A stretch of DNA of 64,000 bases from the NCBI RefSeq assembly GCF_034422975.1, contig NZ_CP139873.1, forward strand, positions 496,001-560,000, given 5' to 3'. Positions within the stretch are counted from its first letter, which is position 1; every line of letters starts with the position of its first letter. The position numbers were made by a program, and so were the translations under genes. Under the pieces are notes generated by a model. It was not told the DNA's origin and made no database searches. It saw only the letters and a program-made list of their open reading frames with translations. Below are positions 35,619 through 43,541 of the stretch, one piece after another. The DNA is from Idiomarina sp. PL1-037. GTDB taxonomy: Bacteria > Pseudomonadota > Gammaproteobacteria > Enterobacterales > Alteromonadaceae.

Positions 35619-36763
35619 TGAGTGCATTAACTTCTGTATGGAAAAAAGAATTCCGGGACGCTATCCGTGATAAACGCTCTGTTTTAGCGGCAATGTCTTA
35701 TGCGTTTTTCGGACCTTTATTAATGGCGGTAGCCTTTTTTTTCTTAATAACGCAGCTGACCGATCCGGCGGACGTTGAAATTACTATTGAAGGTGAAGAA
35801 AACGCACCTCAGCTGGTTGATTTTCTTAACGAACGAGGAGTCGTCCAGAAACAGGGTGAATGGGCAAAAACCGAAACGCCTATAGTCCTTACTTTGCCTG
35901 AAAACTGGCAGGAAAGCGTTAGTAAAGCCGAACCGGTAGAGGTCACCTTGCGCGCTGACTGGTCGGCACAAAAGCAGCAAACCGAAATTAAGCGTGTAGA
36001 GCAGGCAGTGCAGGCGTACTCGAGTCAAATAGCGGCTTACCGATTGACATTACGGGGAGTTGATCCGCGTGTTGTGCAACCAATACAACTGCAAAAGCAA
36101 GACTTAGCAACCCGGGGCTCAAAAGCGGCCTTGATTATGGGCAGTGTACTGGTGTTTATTATTCTGTCCGTGTTCTGGTCTGGTATGAATGTCGCTATCG
36201 ATATCAGTGCAGGTGAGCGTGAACGTAATTCGCTTGAGTTTTTGCTGAGTCAACCGTTAAGCACCTGGGACATCGTTACCGGTAAAGCTCTGACCGCAAC
36301 AACCTTCTCACTATTTGGGGCGATACTGTCGCTGGTGCTTATCCCCATTATATTTGCCTACGTTCCACTGCACGAAATTGGCATGAACGTGAACTTTAGC
36401 GTGGGTATGATGGTACTGATGTTCGCTCTGCTGGTGCCGCTGGCTCTGCTTGCGACCGCGCTGCAATTGTTCGTGTCCTTCCGCGCTAAAAACTTCAAAG
36501 AAGCACAGACTTATATTAGCTTCTTACTGGTCATTCCAATGGCGGCTTCTTTTGGTGTGGAATTTGCGCGACTTAAAAACCCGATCCTCTACTACCTGCC
36601 ACTAACCGGTCAGCATCAGGCATTTTTGTCACTGATACGCGGCGAGAACGTGAATGTAATGGGAACAGTAATCAGCGCAATAGCCACTCTGGCAGCCGCA
36701 TTGCTGCTAATGAAATACATAGCCCGAATGCTCAAAAGCGAAAAAATCGTCTTCGGCTTGTAG
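35618..36763 (+). CDS. ABC-2 transporter permease, NatB-like
   Basis: The 381-residue protein is an ABC-2 type permease: one membrane helix near residues 30-48, a periplasmic region of about 125 residues, then five or six membrane segments (for example MGSVLVFIILSVFWSGMNVA). ISAGERERNSLEFLLSQPLS is typical of NatB-like permeases. It overlaps natA by one base and should form the exporter with it. A structured repeat starts nine bases after the stop. Confidence 0.88.
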   Translation: MSALTSVWKKEFRDAIRDKRSVLAAMSYAFFGPLLMAVAFFFLITQLTDPADVEITIEGEENAPQLVDFLNERGVVQKQGEWAKTETPIVLTLPENWQESVSKAEPVEVTLRADWSAQKQQTEIKRVEQAVQAYSSQIAAYRLTLRGVDPRVVQPIQLQKQDLATRGSKAALIMGSVLVFIILSVFWSGMNVAIDISAGERERNSLEFLLSQPLSTWDIVTGKALTATTFSLFGAILSLVLIPIIFAYVPLHEIGMNVNFSVGMMVLMFALLVPLALLATALQLFVSFRAKNFKEAQTYISFLLVIPMAASFGVEFARLKNPILYYLPLTGQHQAFLSLIRGENVNVMGTVISAIATLAAALLLMKYIARMLKSEKIVFGL

Positions 36764-36772
36764 CTGAGCTGA

Positions 36773-36906
36773 ATAGCGAGCGCTGAGGTTACAAGGACTA
36801 TTGTGGAGGACGCCCGTGAATACATCCGTGTAGGGCTTGGGCAGCGCCATCCATGGCGCTGCACACCTCCACAATAGCCCTATGTAACCGTCGGCGCGCT
36901 CGCTAT
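36773..36906. repeat. Structured intergenic repeat, type A, copy 6
   Basis: Outer arms ATAGCGAG/CTCGCTAT, GGTTAC/GTAACC and a perfect 12-bp stem CTATTGTGGAGG/CCTCCACAATAG enclose the type A core with CAGCGCCATCCATGGCGCTG. Nearly identical to copy 8. Confidence 0.9.
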
Positions 36907-36957
36907 CCTCCACCTCAGATAAAAAGCCAATCTGAGCCGTTATGAGAAAGGTTAAAA

Positions 36958-37117
36958 GGGCAGGCTGTTCACTTGTGAGCGTTACGGGTGTTGAAGGCCT
37001 CGGTGGCGGAGTGTCGAAGGCCATGGATGGCCTTCGTCAAGCCCTCATGGATGAGCTCGTTGCGTCTCCGTCACCGAGGCCTTCAACGCTCCAGCGAAAC
37101 AAGTGAGCAGCATGCCC
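36958..37117. repeat. Structured intergenic repeat, type B, copy 7
   Basis: Arms TTCACTTGT/ACAAGTGA and a perfect 16-bp stem GTTGAAGGCCTCGGTG/CACCGAGGCCTTCAAC enclose hairpins GAAGGCCATGGATGGCCTTC and CTCATGGATGAG. It ends nine bases before the stop codon of the oxidoreductase gene. Copy 9 differs at one stem pair by a matched change. Confidence 0.9.
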
Positions 37118-37126
37118 CGTCCCTGC

Positions 37127-38446
37127 TCAGTCGCGTAGGCGGCCGTAGTGGTAGTAGAGCCATTGGGCCAGACGGCGGAAGCGGGGGAGTGGGAACGGCT
37201 TTAGTTGAGACTGGTAGTAAGGTAGTTCTGGCAGGGGTTGTTCCATGGCGGCTTCTGCCAGTCGTTGGCCGGCCAGGGCGGTAAAGCTGACACCGGCACC
37301 GCAGTAGCCCATGCTGGCGTAGATATTAGCCTTTACTTTGCCTACTCGCGGGTAATCGTCGAGTGACACACTGACCCAGCCGCTCCAGAAATGCTCCCAC
37401 TTGTTCACTCCCCGCAGTTGCGGAAAGGTTTGGTGCAAGGCCTGCAATAAGCGTTTAGCATAAACCGGGTTGGCGGCATTTTTCCCCTGAATGGCACCAC
37501 GACCACCAAACAACAATCGGTTATCCGGCAGTAAACGGAAGTAGTACTTCAGAATACGAGTATCCATTATGGCATACCGGGGTGACAGCTTAATGCTCTC
37601 AACCTGCTCTTCACTCAGAGGTGGGGTAGTAATAATGCTTGAGAGCACCGGTAACGAGCGGCTGGCAAGCTCCGGCAGTAACTGCCCTGAGGTATAGCCA
37701 TTAGAACAAACCAACAGCTTACGAGCGCGTATAGCGCCTTTCGCGGTTTGCAGGTACACGCCTTTGCCGCCAAGCGACACGGCTTTAGTCACCGGACTGT
37801 GTTCAACTAACTGTGCGCCCGCAGCGGTGGCCCGTCTAGCCGTCGCTGCCGCCAGTAACATGGGGTTCAAAGCAAAACAGTCAGTGAAGCGTAAGGCAGC
37901 GTGCGCCTGCGGGCTTGAAATAATGTTGCTTAATTGCTGTTGAGTTAGCCATTCCACCGGCTGGTTAAATTGCCTGAGCTGCTCATATTGTTGCTTTAAC
38001 GGACCAATGGCGCCAGGTTTGTGCGCTATTTTCAGATAACCACCGTTTTGGCGCTGGCACTGCTCCGGGCAATAACGCAAAGTTTCTTCAATGAGTTGAA
38101 GTGCCTTTTGATGTTCGCCTGCAATGCCTCGCGCAATATCAGTACCCAGGCGTTCAGCCCAGGCCGACAAGCCCAGTCGGCCGGTGCTTTTCATCACAAA
38201 ACCAGCATTACGCGACGAACAACCCCAGGCCAGTTGGTTGGCTTCAAAAACGGCAACAGAATGTCCGTTTTCAGCCAGAACCCGGGCAGCGTTTAAACCC
38301 GTGTACCCAGCTCCAATAACAGCAAACTCCACTTTCTCCGGCGCATCAACACACTCCGGGAAGTCTGCTTGCGTATGCTGCTGCCAGTAACTCGGCTCAG
38401 GAGCATCATGAGGCCCCGGAGGCGCATCAACCAAAGGATCATACAT
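37127..38446 (-). CDS. FAD-dependent amino-acid/polyamine-type oxidoreductase (PuuB/OrdL-like)
   Basis: The 439-residue protein is a DAO-fold flavoenzyme with the FAD-binding VIGAGYTGLNAARVLAENG and adjoining VAVFEANQLAWGCSSRNAGF. The PuuB/OrdL group oxidises glutamylated polyamines or N-methyl amino acids; the substrate here is unknown. I set the start at 38446 (MYDPLVDAPPGP). The open frame continues upstream to 38569, but that part lies in a repeat and encodes a sequence that also appears in other repeat copies. The gene is tightly framed by two direct composite repeats of about 345 bases (36773-37117 and 38477-38823). No pathway partners are adjacent. Confidence 0.85.
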   Translation of the reverse strand: MYDPLVDAPPGPHDAPEPSYWQQHTQADFPECVDAPEKVEFAVIGAGYTGLNAARVLAENGHSVAVFEANQLAWGCSSRNAGFVMKSTGRLGLSAWAERLGTDIARGIAGEHQKALQLIEETLRYCPEQCQRQNGGYLKIAHKPGAIGPLKQQYEQLRQFNQPVEWLTQQQLSNIISSPQAHAALRFTDCFALNPMLLAAATARRATAAGAQLVEHSPVTKAVSLGGKGVYLQTAKGAIRARKLLVCSNGYTSGQLLPELASRSLPVLSSIITTPPLSEEQVESIKLSPRYAIMDTRILKYYFRLLPDNRLLFGGRGAIQGKNAANPVYAKRLLQALHQTFPQLRGVNKWEHFWSGWVSVSLDDYPRVGKVKANIYASMGYCGAGVSFTALAGQRLAEAAMEQPLPELPYYQSQLKPFPLPRFRRLAQWLYYHYGRLRD

Positions 38447-38476
38447 AATCACCCACCTATAAAAACGGAGAAGGAA

Positions 38477-38613
38477 GACAGCGAGCGCTGAGGTTACAAG
38501 GACTATTGTGGAGGACGCCCGTGAATACATCCCTGTAGGGCTTGGGCAGCGCCATCCATGGCGCTGCACACCTCCACAATAGCCCTATGCAACCGTTCGC
38601 GCGCTCACTATCT
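38477..38613. repeat. Structured intergenic repeat, type A, copy 8
   Basis: Close copy of copy 6, in the same orientation: CTATTGTGGAGG/CCTCCACAATAG stem and CAGCGCCATCCATGGCGCTG hairpin. Here the GGTTAC arm faces GCAACC, leaving one mismatch where copies 1 and 6 are matched. Confidence 0.9.
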
Positions 38614-38661
38614 CCCGCCTCAGGTAAAAAGCCAACTTAAGCTGTTATGAGGGAGGAAAAA

Positions 38662-38823
38662 GGGGCAGATTGTTCACTTGTGAGCGTTAAGAGTGTTGAA
38701 GGCCTCTGTGGTGGAGTGTCGAAGGCCATGGATGGCCTTCGTCAAGCCCTCATGGATGAGCTCGTCGCGTCTCCGCCACAGAGGCCTTCAATGCTCAAGC
38801 GAAACAAGTGAGCAGTCTGCCCC
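38662..38823. repeat. Structured intergenic repeat, type B, copy 9
   Basis: Outer arms GGGGCAGA/TCTGCCCC, TTCACTTGT/ACAAGTGA and a perfect 16-bp stem TTGAAGGCCTCTGTGG/CCACAGAGGCCTTCAA. Compared with copy 7, CTCGGTG/CACCGAG has become CTCTGTG/CACAGAG, a compensated change. Confidence 0.9.
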
Positions 38824-38860
38824 CAAGCCCATGCAACCTCAGCGCTCTTTCACCGCCGCC

Positions 38861-39430
38861 TTACGTATCGAATTTCAGCAGCATTTCGCCGGCGTCGCAG
38901 TAGCAGGTGCCGTCGCACACAGGGCAGTAGTAGCCGTCTTCTACTGAGGCTTTGTACCAGCGCTTTTCATGTTGTTTAATCATTTCTCCGCCACAGCGAG
39001 TGAAATACTCATAGGCGCTGTTATTGGGGCTCTGCATCCAAATGTGCGCTAAACCACCACGGCAGCCCAGCTCTTTGGCGGCATCGATACTACGGAATAA
39101 CAGTTCCTTGCCTATACCCAGGCCGCGCGCTTTTTCCGACACGGCGGCGGACTTAAAGTAGCACAGCTTCTCGGCAGGAATGGGCCAGGCGTCTGGGGTG
39201 CAAAAATCATCAATTGGCCATTGTCCGGGCGCCAGAGTAATCCGTATACCTAAAGGGGTATCGGCGCGCAGAGCTATCCAGTTTAACTGAACGTTACCGG
39301 CGGTTCCGCCGGCTAAATACTTCTGAAAGCTGTCTTCATTCAGGTAATTTTCACCATGAACTTCGTTGGCCAGATCAATAACGGCCGCCATATCGGCAGC
39401 CGTTATTTTACGATAAATGATATCGCTCAT
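38861..39430 (-). CDS. GNAT-family N-acetyltransferase with C-terminal Cys cluster
   Basis: The 189-residue protein has a GNAT fold: AVSEKARGLGIGKELLFRSIDAA, split here as the acetyl-CoA-binding motif A around RGLGIGKEL, with NNSAYEYFTRCGGE as motif B. The C-terminus carries CPVCDGTCYCDAGEM, a possible zinc site not common in GNATs. Its ATG overlaps the ahcY stop (TAATG on the minus strand), so it is translationally coupled to ahcY. Substrate unknown; a link to S-adenosylhomocysteine metabolism is inferred from position only. Confidence 0.82.
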   Translation of the reverse strand: MSDIIYRKITAADMAAVIDLANEVHGENYLNEDSFQKYLAGGTAGNVQLNWIALRADTPLGIRITLAPGQWPIDDFCTPDAWPIPAEKLCYFKSAAVSEKARGLGIGKELLFRSIDAAKELGCRGGLAHIWMQSPNNSAYEYFTRCGGEMIKQHEKRWYKASVEDGYYCPVCDGTCYCDAGEMLLKFDT

Positions 39431-40809
39431 TAGTAGCGGTACTCGTCTGTCTTGAACGGACCTTCTGCATCAACATGAATGTAGTTAGCCTGATCTGCTG
39501 TCAACTGAGTGATAACTCCGCCGAAGCCCTGCACCATATAACGCGCAACTTCTTCGTCCAGTTGCTTAGGCAGAACTTCTACACGCAGATACTCTTCCTG
39601 CTTCTTAATTTCCATGTCGGCAAATTTTTGCTCGAACAAGTGAATTTGAGCAAGTACCTGGTTAGCAAATGAACCATCCATAATACGGCTTGGGTGACCG
39701 GTTGCGTTACCTAAGTTGACCAAACGGCCTTCGGCTAACAGAATCAGGTAATCGTTGTCGTCGTCTGAACGGTAAATTTTATGAACTTGTGGCTTAATTT
39801 CTTCCCAACGCCAGTTTTTACGCATAAAGGCCGTATCAATTTCGTTATCAAAATGGCCAATGTTGCAAACCAGAGCGGTAGACTTAAGTGCCGCCAGCAT
39901 GTGACGGTCACAAACGTCCATATTACCGGTCGTGGTCACAATTAGGTCGGTATTGCCCAGTAAGTCTTTGTTAATGTTCTCGCCGTTACCGGTATTTTTA
40001 CCTTCAAGGTAAGGAGAAACCACTTCAAAGCCGTCCATGCAGGCTTGCATGGCGCAAATTGGGTCAATTTCGCTGATTTTAACAATCATGCCTTCCTGAC
40101 GTAAACTCGCGGCAGAACCTTTACCTACGTCGCCATAACCAACAACCAGAGCTTTCTTGCCTGACAATAAGTGGTCAGTAGAGCGTTTAATCGCGTCGTT
40201 TAATGAGTGACGGCAGCCGTACTTGTTGTCATTTTTTGACTTAGTGACGGCATCATTCACGTTAATGGCGGGTACTTTCAAAGTGCCCTTTTCCAGCATG
40301 TCCAGCAAACGGTGAACACCCGTGGTGGTTTCTTCAGTAATGCCGTGAACTTTTTCCAGCATCTGCGGGAATTCATCGTGGATCATCAGGGTTAAATCAC
40401 CGCCATCGTCCAGAATCATGTTGGCATCCCACAACTCGCCGTCTTTATGGCAAGTCTGCTTCAAGCACCATTCGTATTCTTCTTCGGTTTCACCTTTCCA
40501 GGCAAATACCGGTACACCGGCAGCAGCCATAGCCGCAGCAGCATGGTCCTGAGTGGAGAAAATGTTGCATGAAGACCAGCGCACTTCGGCACCCAGTTCA
40601 AGCAATGTTTCAATCAACACGGCTGTTTGAATGGTCATATGGATACAACCAATAATACGGGCGCCGGCCAGCGGCTTGCTGTCAGCGTATTTGCGGCGGA
40701 TAGTCATCAACGCCGGCATTTCAGATTCAGCAATCGCAATTTCCTTGCGGCCCCATTCGGCTAAGCTAATATCTGCTACTTTATAATCTTGCCAATCTTC
40801 TGCACTCAT
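39430..40809 (-). CDS. ahcY: Adenosylhomocysteinase
   Basis: AhcY hydrolyses S-adenosylhomocysteine to adenosine and homocysteine with bound NAD. The 459-residue product begins with substrate-binding regions (HMTIQTAVLIETL, CNIFSTQDHAAAA) and has the NAD-binding VVGYGDVGKGSAASL. The C-terminal NYIHVDAEGPFKTDEYRY is typical. Many gammaproteobacteria use Pfs and LuxS instead. The neighbouring adenosine kinase, 48 bases upstream, would remove the adenosine. I saw no SAH riboswitch upstream. Confidence 0.96.
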   Translation of the reverse strand: MSAEDWQDYKVADISLAEWGRKEIAIAESEMPALMTIRRKYADSKPLAGARIIGCIHMTIQTAVLIETLLELGAEVRWSSCNIFSTQDHAAAAMAAAGVPVFAWKGETEEEYEWCLKQTCHKDGELWDANMILDDGGDLTLMIHDEFPQMLEKVHGITEETTTGVHRLLDMLEKGTLKVPAINVNDAVTKSKNDNKYGCRHSLNDAIKRSTDHLLSGKKALVVGYGDVGKGSAASLRQEGMIVKISEIDPICAMQACMDGFEVVSPYLEGKNTGNGENINKDLLGNTDLIVTTTGNMDVCDRHMLAALKSTALVCNIGHFDNEIDTAFMRKNWRWEEIKPQVHKIYRSDDDNDYLILLAEGRLVNLGNATGHPSRIMDGSFANQVLAQIHLFEQKFADMEIKKQEEYLRVEVLPKQLDEEVARYMVQGFGGVITQLTADQANYIHVDAEGPFKTDEYRY

Positions 40810-40857
40810 AGCGACTCTCTTTTTCAGTGATTTCTGTCAGTGAATTTTTCAGTAAAT

Positions 40858-41868
40858 TCAAGCCGTTTGAGCGTTCATAACACGCTCAATTAATTGCTGT
40901 TGTCGGTCTTTACTCAGTCGGGCGCCAAACTTTGTGACCAGTTCAGCAGACGCATGACTGGCTAAACGACCCGCGTCTTCCAGCGACATATTACGCGTTA
41001 AGCCATAAAGCATAGCACCTGCAAACATATCACCAGCGCCATTGGTATCAATGGCTTCAACCGGTACGCCCGGAATATGCACCTGGCGTTCGCGGTTGGC
41101 AATTACAGCACCGTCTTTACCTAAGGTAATAGCAACCGTGTCGGCCTGCTCTAATAATACGGATAAAGCGGCCTGAGGATCGTCCTTACCTGTTAATAAT
41201 TCTGCTTCTTCACGGTTACAGAACATTAAATCGACACCACCGTCCAGAATTTCATCAATTCCGCTGCGGAAAAACTTCACCATGGCAGGATCAGAGCAGG
41301 TCATAACCAGTTTTGTATTGTTTTCCCGGGCTACCTTTTTCGCATGTTGAATCGCGCCGCGCGCAATTTCTGAGGTAATTAAATAACCCTCTATATAAAG
41401 GTAGTCTGCCGCTGCAATGGCATGGTCGTCAATTTCAACGGTAGATAAATCGGCCGTTATGCCCAAATGAGTCCGCATGGTGCGTTCGGCATCAGGAGTC
41501 ACCATTACCAGACAGCGACCAGTCGTGCCTTGGTTCTTCTGCTGGTGAAGGCTGGTTTCTATGCCTATTCTTTCCAAATCCTGACGGTAAAACATGCCGG
41601 CTTCGTCGTCAGCAACTTTACAGCAGTAGTAGGCTTTGCCGCCAAATTGAGCGAAAGCCACTAACGAGTTAGCGGCTGAGCCACCGCCGCTTTGCTTTTT
41701 CAACTCGCCCAGCTGGCTTAGTTCTGCAATCAGAGTGTTTTGAGCGTCTTCATCAATCAGCTCCATCATGCCTTTTTTTAAATCGTGCTTCTGCAGGAAG
41801 TCCTCAGAGACCTCAAACTCCTGATCCACCAGCGCATTGCCAATGCCGATTACATCAATGGTTTTCAT
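40858..41868 (-). CDS. PfkB-family carbohydrate/adenosine kinase
   Basis: This 336-residue PfkB kinase has the signature pair GGSAANSLVAFAQFGGKAYY near residue 60 and DTNGAGDMFAGAMLYG near residue 275, the latter with the catalytic aspartate. Its location directly upstream of ahcY on the same strand suggests an adenosine kinase that draws the AhcY reaction forward by making AMP. That substrate is inferred; the family also includes nucleoside and sugar kinases. Confidence 0.88.
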   Translation of the reverse strand: MKTIDVIGIGNALVDQEFEVSEDFLQKHDLKKGMMELIDEDAQNTLIAELSQLGELKKQSGGGSAANSLVAFAQFGGKAYYCCKVADDEAGMFYRQDLERIGIETSLHQQKNQGTTGRCLVMVTPDAERTMRTHLGITADLSTVEIDDHAIAAADYLYIEGYLITSEIARGAIQHAKKVARENNTKLVMTCSDPAMVKFFRSGIDEILDGGVDLMFCNREEAELLTGKDDPQAALSVLLEQADTVAITLGKDGAVIANRERQVHIPGVPVEAIDTNGAGDMFAGAMLYGLTRNMSLEDAGRLASHASAELVTKFGARLSKDRQQQLIERVMNAQTA

Positions 41869-41917
41869 AGTATTAAATGGTTGCCTTATCAGGCGGGTAG
41901 TATACCCGATGAGTTAC

Positions 41918-42874
41918 TCAGGGTCGATAAATCAACAGGGCAAAAAATGTAATAACCAGACAAGTAACAAGAAAGCCCTGCCATTGCCTTTGCCAGCGGG
42001 AAGCTCTGGGTATTAAAAGCTCCGCGGGCCGTCCGGCAAAACGCTGTCTTGAAATACGAATTCCCTGCACTTGTATAGGCCCTCCTAAACTTACCCGATG
42101 GCAATAGCTGAAGCTTTGTATCCAGCTGAGCAAAACTGTAGAGAACAAAGGGTTACGCTTTAACGGTTGCAGCTTGAACTTATTGCGCTGAAATAGCGCT
42201 ATAAACCGTGCTGCAAGGGCCAGTAAAAAGGATGGTAAGAAATGCGTTATGGTGTGAAGCCAGTGCGTTGCAAGACCAAACTGTCGGTATTTTACCTGTG
42301 CAACCGGCCACACCTGAGTCAGTTCAGAAAGGGTTCGTACTCCGAGTGCCGCCAGTGGCCCGCCAACAAACCAAAACAGTAACGGAGTAAAACGATGTTC
42401 CAGAATACTGGTCGCGCGCAGTTCGATGCTGGTTTTTGCAATGCCGTGTTCACTCAGTAAATCGCAGTCGCGCCAGGTTATGCGGCTTAGCCAGGCGCGG
42501 GCGGCATTTTTACGCCCACGTTGTAAGTGGCTGTCTGCTAAGCGTACGGCATGAATAACGGGTTGCTGACGCAAACTGACCAATAAAATAAGCCAGCCAA
42601 TGGCAAGTTCCACTTCAGCACCGGCAAAGACAATAGCCGCTGGCAGCAGCACCAGCAGCGACATAGTTAACCAGGCTAAAAAACCGGCAAGACGCTGCTG
42701 ACCGACAGGGCGCTTGGGCTTGTTAACCTTGCCGCTCATGTAGGCGGCCATTAGCCGCAAAACGGCAAAGGGATGCCACTGCTCTGGCCAGGGAAACCAG
42801 CGCTCTGCCAGCAAAGCCAGCAGAGCCAGAGCAACAGGTGATAATAAAATGTCGGTTAAAAGTTCCGTGTTCAT
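41918..42874 (-). CDS. CobD/CbiB-like membrane protein
   Basis: The 318-residue protein has several membrane segments and the family pattern of CobD/CbiB (WLSRITWRDCDLLSEHGIAKTS, close to the cobinamide synthase segment with R-D-T-x-x-L, then LRATSILEHRFTPLLFWFVGGPLAALG). True CobD attaches aminopropanol phosphate to cobyric acid. No other cobalamin genes are nearby, so a role in cobalamin synthesis is doubtful; AmpE belongs to the same superfamily. It lies 24 bases after the DUF2726 gene on the same strand. Confidence 0.75.
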   Translation of the reverse strand: MNTELLTDILLSPVALALLALLAERWFPWPEQWHPFAVLRLMAAYMSGKVNKPKRPVGQQRLAGFLAWLTMSLLVLLPAAIVFAGAEVELAIGWLILLVSLRQQPVIHAVRLADSHLQRGRKNAARAWLSRITWRDCDLLSEHGIAKTSIELRATSILEHRFTPLLFWFVGGPLAALGVRTLSELTQVWPVAQVKYRQFGLATHWLHTITHFLPSFLLALAARFIALFQRNKFKLQPLKRNPLFSTVLLSWIQSFSYCHRVSLGGPIQVQGIRISRQRFAGRPAELLIPRASRWQRQWQGFLVTCLVITFFALLIYRP

Positions 42875-42898
42875 GCAGCTATACTGCCACGGAGAAAG

Positions 42899-43450
42899 TT
42901 AAGCGGCAATCGGCTGGTTATTCTTATCTTTATTCGTTGGTACTGCAGCGCGCACATGTTCAGACTGGCGAATTTTACCGTGAATGTAGTCGTGCAGTTC
43001 GGCAACGCGATAACCGGGCTTCGCTTTAAAGCGCAGGAAAGGTAGTCCGGCAGCGGCCAAGGTGTTTTTCAAAAACAAGTTACGCTTTTGCTGGTTAAGT
43101 GATGACTGACCTGGTTCCAGCTCTATAGCAGCTTTAACCTGCATGGTGTGAATGTCACACAATACGTAGTCAAGAATGCGTTGGCTGGCTTTGGTGTGGG
43201 CATCTTTGCGTGCGGTAGAAGATAAACCTGAGCGCACGGTAACAATGTCGCTTAAACGAACTTTGGTGAATATGCGGAAGCTGTCGCCGACGGACTTTTC
43301 CAATAGTGTCAAAAACTGATCTTCCTGAGCAGTGCACAAAGCTACATCTTTTAGCTTATAGGGGTAGGGCACATAGTTTTCAGACATTCGGCTGGCAATA
43401 ATAGCCACCGCAATTAACACCACAACAAACAACAACAGAATAATTTCCAT
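42899..43450 (-). CDS. DUF2726 membrane-anchored protein
   Basis: The 183-residue protein has one N-terminal membrane helix (MEIILLLFVVVLIAVAIIAS) and a cytoplasmic DUF2726 domain. Residues such as FTKVRLSDIVTVR, RILDYVLCDIHTMQVKAAIE and FLKNTLAAAGLPFLRFK resemble a nuclease-like fold (restriction endonuclease type), though activity is unproven. The ribosome binding site (GAGGTG, six bases before the ATG) is inside a perfect inverted repeat, so translation may be regulated by RNA structure. Followed by the CobD-like gene. Confidence 0.8.
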   Translation of the reverse strand: MEIILLLFVVVLIAVAIIASRMSENYVPYPYKLKDVALCTAQEDQFLTLLEKSVGDSFRIFTKVRLSDIVTVRSGLSSTARKDAHTKASQRILDYVLCDIHTMQVKAAIELEPGQSSLNQQKRNLFLKNTLAAAGLPFLRFKAKPGYRVAELHDYIHGKIRQSEHVRAAVPTNKDKNNQPIAA

Positions 43451-43452
43451 TT

Positions 43453-43493
43453 TTCACACCTCATCAGAAAATTGACGCTCTGTGAGGTGTGAA
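43453..43493 (-). promoter_or_regulatory. Leader hairpin covering the ribosome binding site of the DUF2726 gene
   Basis: TTCACACCTCA (43453-43463) and TGAGGTGTGAA (43483-43493) form a perfect 11-bp inverted repeat with a 19-base loop. On the minus-strand message the arm next to the ATG contains the Shine-Dalgarno GAGGTG, so the stem would hide it. Confidence 0.65.
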
Positions 43494-43541
43494 GCAAAAG
43501 CTGTGCCAGCTATGGCTGCTTATGGAATTTATTTAACCCGA

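Larger units (their letters stand above)
36764..37126. other. Intergenic composite repeat, left copy
   Basis: This 363-base gap has no gene. It is almost filled by a type A repeat and a type B repeat in inverted arrangement (36773-37117), together about 345 bases. The same pair, about 90 percent identical by eye, recurs at 38477-38823 on the other side of the oxidoreductase gene. Confidence 0.88.
38447..38860. other. Intergenic composite repeat, right copy
   Basis: This 414-base gap separates the oxidoreductase start from the GNAT stop on the same strand. It is mostly the second composite repeat (38477-38823). Any promoter for the oxidoreductase must lie in or next to the repeat. I see no gene. 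Confidence 0.85.

Noticed and set aside
38447..38569. N-terminal extension of the oxidoreductase (MQRHGWRCPSPTG...)
   Set aside because: The same peptide appears in other copies of the repeat (for example 36707-36864 on the minus strand), so it is translation of repeat DNA, not part of the enzyme.
15597..38860. CRISPR arrays
   Set aside because: The repeats are long, dispersed, palindromic and not regularly spaced; no cas genes are present.
40810..40857. SAH riboswitch upstream of ahcY
   Set aside because: The 48-base gap is too short and shows no conserved SAH riboswitch core; the gap before the kinase gene is also only 49 bases.
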